From contig OX442324.1 in the NCBI GenBank assembly GCA_949358305.1, positions 6,391,575-6,455,574 of the forward strand: 64,000 bases of DNA. The letters run 5' to 3'. Below are positions 33,498 through 50,702 of this stretch, piece by piece. This DNA is from Strigamia acuminata. Its lineage: Eukaryota; Arthropoda; Chilopoda; Geophilomorpha; Linotaeniidae. Below the pieces are notes generated by a model. That model was not told the origin of the DNA. It did no database searches and saw only the letters and a list, made by a program, of their open reading frames with translations. The translations under genes and the position numbers were made by a program. Every line of letters begins with the position of its first letter. Within the stretch, counting starts at the first letter, position 1.

Positions 33498-35356
33498 TAA
33501 TGTTCCTCATTAAATAACACGACTAGTCCTTTTGGTGGTAAAACGCCAAGCCTTTAATCATTGTATTTTCTGCAACCTTGTTGCCTCCTGACTTTCACCA
33601 TCTCGCCACGTAGTGGATACTTTTACAATCATTTATATAAACACTACTAATTGAATTATTGGAAATTGGAAATTAAAATAGTTATTTTTCAAGGACTTAT
33701 CAAGTCACGAAAAGTAGCCAAAGGATGAAACACCCTATCCACAGACTAATCAAATAGTGGCAATAGCCAGAAGAGTAAGAAGTAGGGATTAAAACTACGG
33801 TAAAAAAACTACGGTAAAAAAACTACAAACACCAGAATGACTAGACAGAAAACCCCAAAAGATAAAGTGCAACCTTTAAACTAAGTTAGCCTGAGGAAAT
33901 AAACCACAAGTGCTTAAACTGGAAACAACAGGATGCCAGGTTGAAGAAATAACATCACGTTAAGCTGAGATAATAACAGCGTGATAGGTTCAGGGAAAAT
34001 AACCAAAGTAAATGCAGAATATATAAGTCACTTTAAATTCGTATATATACTCTGGCCGAGTATAAGAGTGCGCTATTTCCTATTGGCCCAGCTTGATTAC
34101 TCCTAACTGTGGACTGTGTACTTCCACCAGGAAAAGTAGTCTTGTTCTATTTTTAATTTGTGTGATTATTTTAATGTTTGAAATGATGTAAGTTTATTTC
34201 TTTTCTATAATAAAATGTTTTTTTAAAATCATAAAATATTGTGTTATGCTGGTTTTATTTCTATACTCATGTTTGTTCAGACTGTTGAGTTTATTGGTTG
34301 CTTTGTCAGGAAAGCACTCAACATGTATTTTGATCTATTTTTTGGGATCACTACACTAGTGAAAAGGCTGGCCCAATAGGAAATAGCGCACTCTTATACT
34401 CGCCGGAGTATAGAAATAAAAGAATCAAACACAAAAAATGTCTGGAATGTCAGTACACCTGCAAAATGCACAGTGTTTGTCTAAAATCCATTTTTACCCC
34501 ATTAAAATGAAATATTTCACCCAAAAACGTATGTTTTGCTTGAAAGTGTAATTTTTCAGCTGAAAATAAATTCATGTTTCATAAAAATGTATTTTTCCAT
34601 CTGCAATTGCATTTTTCCATCTAAAAATGCATTTTTTTTGCTTGAAAATGTCATTATTGAAGTTTATGACCATCCTCTGAGCCACTGATCACTTGGAAAA
34701 TAAAAACCAGGTTTCAGAAATCAAATTCCAAATGAAAACATTTGATGTCATGGAAAATGGCAAATGCCACTACCAATCACAAAACCCAAACGATAAATTC
34801 AATTTTAAAAGAAAGAACCAAACCAAACTTTGAAAAACCACCAAAACGCTCCAAAAGGCGCATCAAATAATATTCTTACCAAATGCATAATACAGAAATA
34901 CAGAATAAAATATATGAGATCATTTTTCAAAGAAATACGAATTCAAATATCGCGGAAATGTTAATCCCGTGTTCATGTAACCAATCAACCTTTTGGAAAT
35001 CAAACCCGAATTAAATAACGCGAAAATCGAACACAACATGTCGACCAGCATAATCTTCACCTCGCCTCGTCGTGCCCTCTGCTGATCGAGACAAAATTAC
35101 GTGAAAGATTATTATTTAACATATCGTATTGTTTATAGCATCCGCATAAAATGCACATCCACACACCGAGGTGTATAATAAAGTGAAAGATTTTTAAAAT
35201 CTGTCGAGAGATGGCAGTGCGTATACAGTAAATAGGGATACCGGTGGTGAAATTGAAAACAATGGAGTCGAAACAAGTTAACGTTGGCTTCATTCTGGCT
35301 TTATTCCTGAGGGTTGCGTAAGGTTAAGTAAAAGGGAAGGAAGGGATTACGCACAA
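33498..35356. other. LTR-like remnant and KDM1A upstream spacer
   Basis: 33498-34045 is probably the LTR and flank of fragment Y. After the inverted-repeat element at 34046-34412 comes AT-rich sequence with repeated CATTTTTCCATCT and GCTTGAAA.TG motifs (34440-34660). The KDM1A promoter and 5' UTR must be in the last few hundred bases. Confidence 0.45.
34046..34412. mobile_element. MITE with about 46-bp terminal inverted repeats
   Basis: A 367-bp element. The left end TATACTCTGGCCGAGTATAA and its continuation GAGTGCGCTATTTCCTATTG match the inverted right end (TATACTCCGGCGAGTATAAG...) with few differences. No open frame. Flanking TA is possible because the ends themselves begin with TA. Confidence 0.85.
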
Positions 35357-38855
<3,499 letters not shown>

Positions 38856-40518
38856 TCCGTCACTTTTCACTTAATTTAATTTTAACTTTAAATTTAAATT
38901 TAATGTTTTTTGTTTTGTTTTTTATTAAAATGTTAGAAAGAAAGCACGAGCAACTGAAAGCAGCACACATTAAACTGGACAGAAAGAGTTTAATTTCTGT
39001 CAAAGTGAAATATACAGTTGGATGTTTGTTTTATGTAATGTTTTTTGTTTTGTTTTTTAATTTTTAATTTGTCTTTTCGAATACATTCCACTGCACGGAA
39101 CACGAAATAGTTGCATTCGAGCAAAGTTGTATGCGTAACCTTTCGCGCATTGGAATGTAGTTCGAGCAAGGCCAGCCACTTTTGCCTTTTGTTATTCACG
39201 TCGTGTTGCCGTCATAACTCTGCTCGAGTCTCCAAAATGTGGGTGGACTCTTAAACATAATCTGTCCAAAAGAGGGTACAAGCTGCGACCAAACGAGTTG
39301 AGCAGGTACCCATTCATACCAGTGCGCAGATTAAATTCAACGGAAAACTGACCATTATCGAGTTAATAGAAGCCAAGTAAGAGGCACCGGAATGAATGAA
39401 AGAATTTGCCCTCTAGGCAGATGTACGCCTGACCCACACAACGGATGGCCGAGGTCGCGGTCATTTGTTGTAGTCAGGTTAATTGGTTTGTTTGGGCTCA
39501 AAGAAAATACTACAAGAATTTAAGGGAAAAAAAATTAAAAATCGCATAAAAATAAAAAGTAATGCTTAGTAATAGTCGAAATTAAATCCCGTTTCCTTAT
39601 GACGCTTCTATTGAATATTTCATGGGCTCGCGGTCCAAGTTTCAACCCTAATTAGGTCTTGGAGGAAATGTTGCATTTTACACGATTTCACTCAAATCCA
39701 AGGCCTCGTTTTTGTCGTCCTAGCGCAGTCTCGCATCTTTTATAAACAACTTTTGTAAAATGCTACTTAAAATTTTTCTGTATAACTTATTGCAATTTTT
39801 TTGTGTACTATCGTTTTGTTCGTGATTATTTTCTATTTGTAACCGAAATCGGACGGTGAAGATCATTAAAAGTGAACTTTATTTCGACTTAAAATTTGCT
39901 TGGGCAAGCGATTGATGACCTTGGTTTATTTTTACCCAGAAATCATTGCGATGGCAGTCGACATGCACCTCATGTTTTCGTTTTGGTCGAAAAGGCCGTA
40001 AAAACGAAGAAACTGGGGGGAATTGTTGGGATAATAAAATTCGTCTCGATTCAAATTAATTTTAATGTTTTACACGGGAATTTTCGTCGCGGAATTTGCC
40101 CGAATTGTGGAAAAATGGTGACAGGTGTGCACTGCCTGGGACAAAAAAGGCAATAAGCATTCGAAGCGCCGTCAAAAATAAATTGTCTTCCTTTTTACTC
40201 GCCTACTCCCTCCTTTTTATTTGGGCTAGCTAAACGCAGAATAAAAAAAATTAAGAATACATCTACACAAAGCTCGAGGTTAGCTCGTCGATAATTACAC
40301 GAGCTAAGGAATTTTTTTAAAATGTAACCGACCCCCAACTCAAAAAAATAACTCGGTCCATTAGTAGGGTGGCGCATGCGCAGTTTATGTTACCGTCACA
40401 TCAAGGAGTTGCTTGTGTCGTGTGTATTGACGAGTGAGTAGCCCAGCACGACGACGACGACAACGCAGCAACAAGTTTAACCATAATTAGCAATAACTTA
40501 AGAGAACAATAATTTAAA
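38856..40518. other. Spacer between KDM1A and HOW
   Basis: KDM1A 3' flank, mixed-composition sequence without family features, and from about 40380 the HOW 5' UTR (CGACGACGACGAC tract at 40450). No gene supported. Confidence 0.5.
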
Positions 40519-43500
40519 ATGGGCGAAAACGCGAACAATAACGCACAGAACACCGCCGACTATTTGGCTCAGTTGCTCAAGGATAAGAAAAACTTACTCG
40601 CTTTTCCTAATCTTTTCCTTCATCTAGAAAGACTCCTCGACGAGGGTAAGTCGTTTTTTTTACTTCTTAGAAATAGATAAATACAAAATGTAATGTAACT
40701 GCACGGTACAATGCTAATTATCTTAATCGAGTTAAATTATGCACGCTGTTTGATTCGTCTGAAAAGTTTTCGGATTTCCGTCGTCTCTTAGGCTAATCCG
40801 GCCTCAAAATGACCTCCATTTTAAACTTTTTTGTGCGGTAAATTTTTTAAGCCTACATTTTTGTTTTATTAAAACATAAAATAAAATTTCAGAAAAAAGA
40901 TTACATTTCTCATTATTGGACCTGTTACTTTTGACCGATATGTATTTTTTGTTCTTATCGACGTATTAAATTACAACCCGGCCGAAGCGCTACTGTCAAA
41001 ATGAATGTTTTTTAAAAAAAGAAATAAAAAAAAAACATATATGGATATATATATATACAAAGATTGCAGAATTAAGGAGAGCCTTTTTAAGACCTTCACC
41101 TAGGCTGTTGTAACTTATTTCTTTTCAGCTTAAACTTATAAATAGAAACGAGTTTCTTGGCAACCGAGAATCAAATTACCGAAAACGTTGCGATTTTTGC
41201 TTGAATCTTTCCGCAAGAGATAAACATTGATCTTGGACACCGAGATCAGTTTCACCTTGAGTTACAAACACGAGAAAATAATATTTTCCGAGAGAAAACT
41301 TTGAGTTTATAAGGAGAAATAACGACCCGCCCAACCCGCCTACAACTGAATTTAAGGAATTTGGTTTTTTTTTTTTTGCTTTGGGTTTTAAATTTATCAC
41401 ACGAAGAGAGGGAGAGGAAAAAAAATCAAATTTGAATAAGTTCATTTTATTCTTGCAATCTCGGTTTATATTTTTATAAATAACTTTAATGGATGGTTGT
41501 TTGACTTTTTACAGAAATCAGCAAAGTGAGAAGCAATCTCTTCCAGATCAATGGCGTTAAAAAGGAACCTCTCGATCTTCCCGAGCCCCAAGGCCAAGTC
41601 ATGACGCAATCCGAAAAGGTGTATGTGCCCGTTAAGGAACATCCTGATGTAAGTATTAAGTTAAGCGTAGATACCCAAAATACTACCCGTCAATTGTTAT
41701 TTGATTTTGTTATTTTTATTTTTTTAAATTTAAAATTTTAAAATTTTTAAGTTCAATTTCGTTGGGCGCATCTTGGGACCTCGAGGAATGACCGCGAAGC
41801 AGCTCGAACAAGAGACTGGGTGTAAAATTATGGTCCGAGGAAGGGGTTCGATGCGGGACAAGAAGAAGGTATGATTTTTAAAACTGTTTAAAATGTTTCA
41901 AAATTAATAATTAATAATTAATAACCTAACCTAAAATTATTGGGGCGGGGACAATATTGAAAATCTTTGATTTATTCATGTTTTTTAACACGCTACTTTA
42001 AAGGATGGAGATTGGAAGTGTAAGTATATTTAATTTCTCTTGAGTTGGTTTTTGTTATTTTTCTTGAGTTGGTTTTTGTTAATTTTTCTTGAGTTGGTTT
42101 TTGTTGATTTTATTGTTTTTTATTTGTATTTTTTTGGTGTTTTAAATTGTTAATGACGATTTGTTTGTTTTTATTTTTGTCTAGGAGGAACAGAACCGTG
42201 GTAAAGCGAATTGGGAGCATTTGAACGACGAATTGCACGTTTTGATAACTGTGGAAGATGCTCCTAACCGCGCAGCCGTCAAATTACAGCGTGCCATTGA
42301 GGAAGTCAAGAGGTTATTGGTGCCAGCAGTGAGTATCGAACGAATTTTGAATTTACAATTTGATTTTGATTTTCTTTTAATTAAATTAAATTTTGATTTT
42401 TTTTTAATAAATTAAAATTTGATTTTTTTAAAATTAAATAGATTTTGATTTTTTTTAAAATTAAATTAAATTTTGATTTCTTTAAAATTTAATTTGATTT
42501 TGATTTTTTTTTAAATTAAATTAAATTTTGATTTTTTTTTAAAATTATATTAATTTTTTTTAAGGTTGACGGTGAAGACGAATTAAAGAAGAGGCAGCTG
42601 ATGGAATTGGCCATTATCAATGGAACGTACCGCGACAGCAGTACCAAGAACACTGCCCGTAAGTTGCTTTTACTTGAGACGAGGTGATTCCGCTAGCTAT
42701 TTAGGCCGCCATTTTTTTTTTTTTTTTTTTTTTTGTAGTGCACTGGATGGCCGAAAACTTTTTCGCAAAAGGTCTATTAGAGGAATGTGTAAAATTTCAT
42801 TACAGTTTGATAAATTAGCTGGAATAGGATGTTAAACTTGGGAGTTAACGTTAAAGAAAAGCGCGTTGAAATTTGCATTTGAGCCGAATTCAACTCTTAG
42901 GTGTTGGTGACTAGACTTAGCTTTGTTTGGGGTGCGGGAATAGTTTAGCAGGTTTAACTTCAACTTTGAGGTGGCTTGGTGAGGATATATATATAGTTAA
43001 AAGCGCCGATTTTATATAAATTCGAATGAAATTTGACATTTAAAATAACTTTTATTGATGTTAAGTTGATGAAAGTTAATTCTTCTACTAAATAGTAATA
43101 CGTTTATTATTTCTAGAAGCTCCCAGAATTCTAACTCCAACTATGAGTCTGGCGAGTCCGATGAGGACGCAGAATGCACCTTTGGGCGCTCCGCTAATCT
43201 TATCACCGCGAATTCCCGGGACGACGCTTCTCAATGGCGGCGGCCCGCCACCTCTAATCACACCGACCGACGCTGGACTGTTGTATTCTCCGTACGATTA
43301 TCACCAGTACGCTGCGGCATTGGCTTCTCCCGCTTTACTTGCCGAGTACTCAGATCACACATCAGCCGGTGGGTTGTTCACCAGATAAAATTCTGAGGTT
43401 TCTCCCTTCCCAGCGGAGAGATACGCCACTTGTTGATTGACTTAAAAATTGTTTCTATTATAATTATTCCATTTGTGATAGTTTTGATATTTCTATATAT

Positions 43501-44302
43501 TTTTTTTTTCATTATTATTATTATTATTATATTATTATTATTATTATTTTTACATATAACCTTTACATATTTTTTGAAAAGTTATTTAAGCTGTGGATTT
43601 GGCAGGAAAATAACATTGCGTAGAAGCATTAGAGGATGCTGGCCATTCTGGAAATGCCAATTTTGATTTTTTTTTGATTTTTTTTTGTTTTTTTTTCCTT
43701 TTCTTTGTTTATTCGGGTTAAAATTCCGAAAAAAACTAGATGAGGGTTAAGATGATAGTCTTGAGGTGCTGAGCACAAATAGAACGTGGGAGGGGGAGCT
43801 GAGAACAGGTTTAAGTTATTTGTCTCGTTGCCATTTTTGGTATTGCTGCTAATGTTTAAATTTTAACCAGGGTAAAAGAATCTTGAAGCGGTGGCAAACA
43901 GCACAACGTTTAAGATTAGTCACTTCTCTAATGCTTCTAGTAATCGGAGTTGTGTCTGTGAGCCAGCTTAAAGATTACCACAGATTTATATCCTTTTTGA
44001 TGTTTACAAAACATTCCATTTTATCCCGTTTCGCCTAAAGTTAGTCAATCTGCGTTGTGTACGTTAAAAATCACTAAAAGTGCTGTAAAGGTAATCGTGG
44101 GCATTTCTCTTTCTGCTCCGTGCAGATTTTTTTTCTTTTCCTTTTTTTCTATTTTTTTGTCGATTTGTTGTCTGAGCGTTTAACGTGTGTGAAAATGTGT
44201 TGACTAATGACTGATCCAATGTGTGTAGGTGCAGTAGCTAAGCAACGTCGGCACTTGGGGTTGAGAGAACACCCCTATCAACGAGCTGGTTCTTTGTCAT
44301 AA
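40519..44302 (+). CDS. how: STAR-family RNA-binding protein HOW/Quaking
   Basis: Exons: 40519-40645, 41515-41648, 41752-41868, 42185-42328, 42565-42658, 43117-43368, 44229-44302; 942 nt, 313 residues. If the donor at 43368 is not used, the frame stops at 43388 (295 residues, end GGLFTR). Order: QUA1 dimerisation helix pair ([18 protein letters not shown]), maxi-KH domain ([39 protein letters not shown]), QUA2 ([19 protein letters not shown]), a Pro-rich tail and [11 protein letters not shown]. It binds UAAY-type elements in mRNA and controls splicing, stability and translation in muscle, glia and tendon-like cells. The 44229 exon adds [18 protein letters not shown], which matches the nuclear localisation tail of QKI-5/HOW(L); the 43388 ending lacks it and would be the cytoplasmic form. 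Introns are large and T-rich, with tandem repeats. Confidence 0.95.
42010..42120. repeat. Tandem repeat in a HOW intron
   Basis: Three copies of about 26 bp around TTCTTGAGTTGGTTTTTGTT. Confidence 0.85.
42345..42562. repeat. TTTTGATTTTTTTTAAATTAAA tandem repeat
   Basis: About seven irregular units of a T-rich motif (TTGATTTT + TTAAATTAAA) fill the HOW intron 42329-42564 up to the acceptor. Confidence 0.85.
43500..43552. repeat. (ATT)n microsatellite
   Basis: About 14 ATT/TTA units 3' of the short HOW ending. Confidence 0.85.
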
Positions 44303-47300
44303 CTGTCCTATCAGGTTAGTTTGTTTCTATTCTATCGAAAAAACCTATTGCAAGTGTCGTAGTTTGGCTTTCCGAGCCAAATTCGTGACTATTCCTTGTT
44401 TATTGGGTGAATGATCAGAGAAAAGCAAAGAAATCTGAACATTTCCCTAATTAAGCGAGTGGCCATGGATCAATTTAGTCCTCATTTTTTCCCGTCGTGA
44501 TCTGTGGCTTCTATTTTTTTTTTCTTCTATTTTTTTTCTTTTTTTTTGGTGCTATTTGCGTTAATTATTTTTGAAAGACATTTTTTAACGCGTCAAAGAT
44601 AATTGTTTGTCTTTAACGCAAAACAGTATTTTTCTCCATTTTTATATAATATATATTTTGTAACATTTATTTATTTATGGCACCCAGTCTTTACAAGAAT
44701 GTTATTTAAGAGGAAAAAAGAAAATTGCAAAAAAAAAAAAAATTGAAAATTTTGTTTTTATTTTTGTAAAGATTGGTAGCTCGTGTTTATATATTTTGCA
44801 AGTTAATTTGAATTTAAGTGTTGAGTTTGAGGCAGTGTATGTTTTGCTCAAGTTTATTAAATATATCTATTTTTTAAAGCAAGTAAAGAAAAGTAAATGT
44901 TGCTCAATTGGAGGCCTATATATATATATATTATAATATATATAAAAACATATATTTGTGTATTTGTTAAATTAAATGTGACTGAAAAAATTTTAAAAAA
45001 AGAAATTGAAATTGTATTGTACATAAATATAAATATACGAGGCAGGAAATTTTTCTTTTTATTTAGTGGTGTTATTTCGTCATTAGAAATTAATAGCTTG
45101 TAAGAGTGGTGGTATCCTGCACATGATAGCTATTGTAGTGAGGTGCTATTGGCCTTAAACTAACCTGGGAGCAGCTATTTATAATAATTAATTATTTAAT
45201 TCAATTCAATTTAATTATTTATTTAAAAAAAAAAAATTTGATCCCACGAGCTCCCTCGAGTGAATCAATTTGTCTTATATTTGTTTTTATTTTATTTTTA
45301 ATGGATTAATCAATTGTATTAATCTTTTCTCCCATTCATTCGAGTCAGAGACTAACCATCTTTTCATTTCTTTTTCTTTTCTTCGTCTATGTATTCGTGT
45401 AACACAGTAGCAAGTTGCGGCTGAAAACACTCGAAACCAAAACTCCCCGACTAACTTCTCACCTTAACCGACTGAACTGCACGCTGTACACGCCCACCTT
45501 CGTCATTTTGTGCACCAGACAACGACCAGACCAATTAACCAACCACAACGTGTCAACTTCAACATCTATCAATCAAATTCCGGTTCGTACCGAAAAACTC
45601 GATTGTGGACTTCCAATACCAAACAAACTAAAAATTAACAACGGTTCGAGTTGAATACTTAACGGTTACAAATACTTAACTCAAAAAAAAGATAAAAATT
45701 ACCGAACAAATTAGCCGAGGGACATCAAACAAAGCAGCTTCAATGTTTTTATCACTGACCAGTAATTATTAGTTGTTTTTTCTCGTTTTTTTTCTTTTTC
45801 GTTTTTTCGATTTAATTACGGTCGTGTGAAGTGTTTTTCGTTAATTTTACGCAGCGAGATGCTGATTCTGAATTATTTTTTTTTTTAATTTTTAAAAAAA
45901 ATTTAATTTGGATGCAATAAGAGGATTTGATTCTTAAAAACGAGGCAGCTGCATTTAGAAAATGGTCACAAGTTTATCCTGCGCGTGTCACTAGACTTTG
46001 TATTAGTTTTTTGAATCTCAGATGAAACGAACGAGTTTACTCTTGATCACATTTAAGTTTTGTTAGTGATTGAAATATTTTTCTTATATATATATTTTAT
46101 GTACAACGGAATTTAGTTTTTAAAAAGAAAATGAAATGTGGCGGCACAGAAATGCGAGATTATATACTTATTCGAAATTTTATTTAACGAATGAATCTCT
46201 GTTCAGCAACAAGTAGATCTGGGAACAACTAGCGAGTTCTAAATTTGGTTGGTTGGAGTATAAATTCGACCAATTTAAGCAATAAATAAAAAAAAGCGCG
46301 TATGTTTTTTATTTTGTTTTTTATTTTGTTTCTTAGATCTAGTAATAGATTTTGTTTGGATTTAGGCTCAGCTTTTTTTCTCTTTTTTTTACCATTATAA
46401 ATACTAACTTATTTTATACTTGGGAATTTAACTTTCGTTTGTTATCCTGCAATGTTTCGTTTTGTAATATTACAGCAATCGGCTCATGTGCAGTGCTAGA
46501 GATCTGTTTTTTTTTTTTTTATTTCTTTCTTTAAAAAAAAAAAAAGAAAACACTAGTGCCAAAAAAAAATATTCACTTGTTCAAACACTTGCTTAAATGC
46601 TCAAATTGCTGACTTTATGACAATTTGTCCAAAATGGCGGGGGAAAAAAATTAAACTTGTTAAAATGAGATTTGTTGTAAGATCAGCAATGAAAATATTT
46701 GCTTGTGGAGTTTTCTGTCGGTGAAGCCAGTGTGCTGTGCTTGTAAACGTAAAATATTTCTAACTTGTGTACTTAAAAAAAAAAAAAAAAACTGGCGGTT
46801 TAAATTGGTTCAAAGCACTGTTATTTGAAGCATGTACATTAGTGTGGATCTCCCGCCTTGGCACTTTTACTTAACTGAAATTAAACTTGAATTTTGTTAT
46901 ATCACTTGGCGTTCTACTTTTTGTGTTTTAATTCAAGCATAATCACCTTATCACGTTTAAATTAATACTTTCTGCATCTTTTTTAACAACATTAAACAAA
47001 AATCTCGGCATTGAAAGTTTAATTATTTATTTAAATTACAATCTTTAAAAATGTCTGCTCTGTCGCACTATAACTGCACTTTCATCGTTAGATGTTACAT
47101 AACTCACCAAACAATCGATAAAACTCAATAAAAAATTATCTGCGATGAAAGCAATTAAATAATAAAATTAAGACTCGCATGAGGGTTCTCAAGGCTAAGA
47201 ATAAAGAAGAAAGTTATTTTTTCCTGAGTAATTTTAGTTCCCCCAAGATAACATTTGGTTTACTTTTAATTATCTTCACCAGATGTCGCTGAATGGAAAC

Positions 47301-47450
47301 GTAAACGGACATCTGCTTCTCTGGCAGTTACTTCCTTTTACTATTGAACGTTAAAATGATTATCATCAACATGTGTAATTGATTATCATTACATTTACCG
47401 TAAAGCACTTGTTTCTAACAGTAGATGAAAAGAACAGACAACTTGTCGGT
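44303..47450. other. HOW 3' UTR and spacer before ACAT
   Basis: AT-rich, with poly-T, poly-A and TA tracts and several AATAAA motifs (for example near 46280). HOW/QKI mRNAs have long 3' UTRs, so much of this may be transcribed. A possible 3' exon lies around 45409-45655 (acceptor AACACAG). No other gene is supported. Confidence 0.5.
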
Positions 47451-49082
<1,632 letters not shown>

Positions 49083-49385
49083 GTCGCATTTTTATTAATT
49101 TTTTTGTTTGTTTATTGAGTGATAGCAAAGGTCTATCTTTATGGTATATTTATATATATTTTTACTATGATAAAACATGATTCAACATTTATGAAATATT
49201 TATAAACCACAAAATCATATATTAACATGGCAAATAAATTAAAACTAATTTGAGTTTTTCACATTTTTAGTCGTAACTCAAGTGTGCCACATGAAATACC
49301 GACCATCTTGGTTTGTCGTACAAAATTTAGAAATTGGTTTAAACATAATCACAATAAATTTCTTTAAATATAAAATCAAATACTT

Positions 49386-50314
49386 TCACATCTGTCGAAG
49401 ACGGGCTAATCTTTGAGTTAATTCGTCCTAACAGAGAAGAAAGAACATTAAAGCTAAGTAATAAAAAAGCGTCATTTGTTGTTACCTGTTCTTGAGAGAC
49501 CTGTGTTGATACGCCGATAGATCCCTCTTGGCCTTGTGGAAGCTGCATGTTAAGCTCGATGCTAAAACACGAGAGAGAAAAAAACGTTGAATAATAATGT
49601 TACAAATTATTTTGTATAAAAATCAATTTTACCCGGCTTCGTCTGCCACTTTCAACATAAGTGTATCAACCTCGTTTTGAGGTACAGAAGTCGTCGTAGT
49701 TTGACTCATCGTAGTCTCCATGTACGAAGATTGGACGTCCAAATCTTCAAATTGGTGCTCGAATTTATCCATTAAAGCGGATATCTAAATTGAAAAACAT
49801 TTATTTTTGATTTTGATTGAAGTAAATAAGTCGTTTATGTTTTACTTTTTCCAAATTCATGGATTTCATAGTCGCATCCATAGCTTTCACGACGCCTGCC
49901 ATGCTTTGAGTCACCTGTAAAGTCGGCCATTAATGAATTTCTAATTTTAATTTAATCGTTGTAATTACTTTTTTCGTCGTAACTGCAGTTTGTACACGAC
50001 TGGCGACGGCATCGACTCTCGAGCTCATGCGCAAATAATTTAGAGCTTGGTTTTTTTGACGTATGGCATTTTCTGCGTGAATTCGTGCTCCTTCGACATT
50101 ATTTTTCTGAATGGCTTTCTTCAATTTATTCTTTTCTACCTTTTCTTCTTTCTCGCATTTCTTCGCGTTTCTTTCTAAATCCTTGGCCGCGAATTTCAGA
50201 TTAAATAAATGTTATTAGTAAAAGTCAAGGGTCTCATCTCATGTCTGAATCAAAAAAATACAATTAAGCGACGATCGACGACAAAAGGATACTTTCCATA
50301 TTAGAGGTAGACAT
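49386..50314 (-). CDS. CHMP1B: ESCRT-III protein CHMP1 (CHMP1B-like)
   Basis: Six exons on the minus strand: 50293-50314, 49969-50210, 49846-49914, 49633-49784, 49486-49561, 49386-49427; 603 nt, 200 residues, the family length. It is an ESCRT-III subunit that forms membrane filaments in multivesicular-body sorting, cytokinesis and nuclear envelope closure, and recruits VPS4 and spastin. Visible: basic N-terminal helices ([40 protein letters not shown]), the [16 protein letters not shown] core, acidic C-terminal half and the C-terminal MIT-interacting helix ([13 protein letters not shown]). The N-terminus MSTSNMENLFNLKF is recovered only if intron 1 (50211-50292) is taken as a U12-type GT-AC intron. 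It starts 388 bp from divergent ASCC3. Confidence 0.95.
50211..50292 (-). other. U12-type GT-AC intron in CHMP1
   Basis: Minus strand: donor GTATCCTTTT fits the U12 5' splice consensus, a branch-like CCCTTGAC lies 14 nt before the 3' end, and the intron ends TAATAAC. No AG acceptor exists there; the junction gives GAA A|AT TTA TTT = the conserved E-N-LFNLKF. 82 nt long. Confidence 0.85.
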
Positions 50315-50702
50315 CGTTAAACGATATGTTTGTTCCAAAATTAAAAAGTATTACTATCAGATTGCCGATTGCAAAACGAAGAGAAATGAGTTTTGTATAC
50401 AGCGAAAAATTTCTCAAAAGTCAGCCATTATGACATCATAATCTCGTGGGTGTTTCAAAACATTTTAAATAAACTGCAAATAATTTTTAAAAAATTATAA
50501 CACATTATTTTAATTCTTATTTATTTACAAAAGAAATAAATGTATCTTATTTGTATAATTTCTGTGGTTGCTTCCTACCACAGTATACTACTGTTTAGAA
50601 ATAATCAAAAGAGGGCAGCACCGTGACCGAGAGTCAGAACTCAACTCGCATGTTGACCGATTATAAACACGGTGACGTGAGAGACATCGGTTAGGAGTTG
50701 AA
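50315..50702. promoter_or_regulatory. Bidirectional promoter region CHMP1/ASCC3
   Basis: 388 bp between the two divergent start codons, holding both 5' UTRs and promoters. No TATA box at a plausible place is obvious; a CGTGACG motif occurs near 50670. Shared control of two housekeeping genes is inference from the arrangement. Confidence 0.6.

Noticed and set aside
41996-42019. Possible micro-exon GATGGAGATTGGAAG in the HOW KH region with AAAG before and GTAAGT after
   Set aside because: With proper splice borders it is 14 or 16 nt long and would break the KH reading frame; the conserved KKKEEQN junction is made without it.
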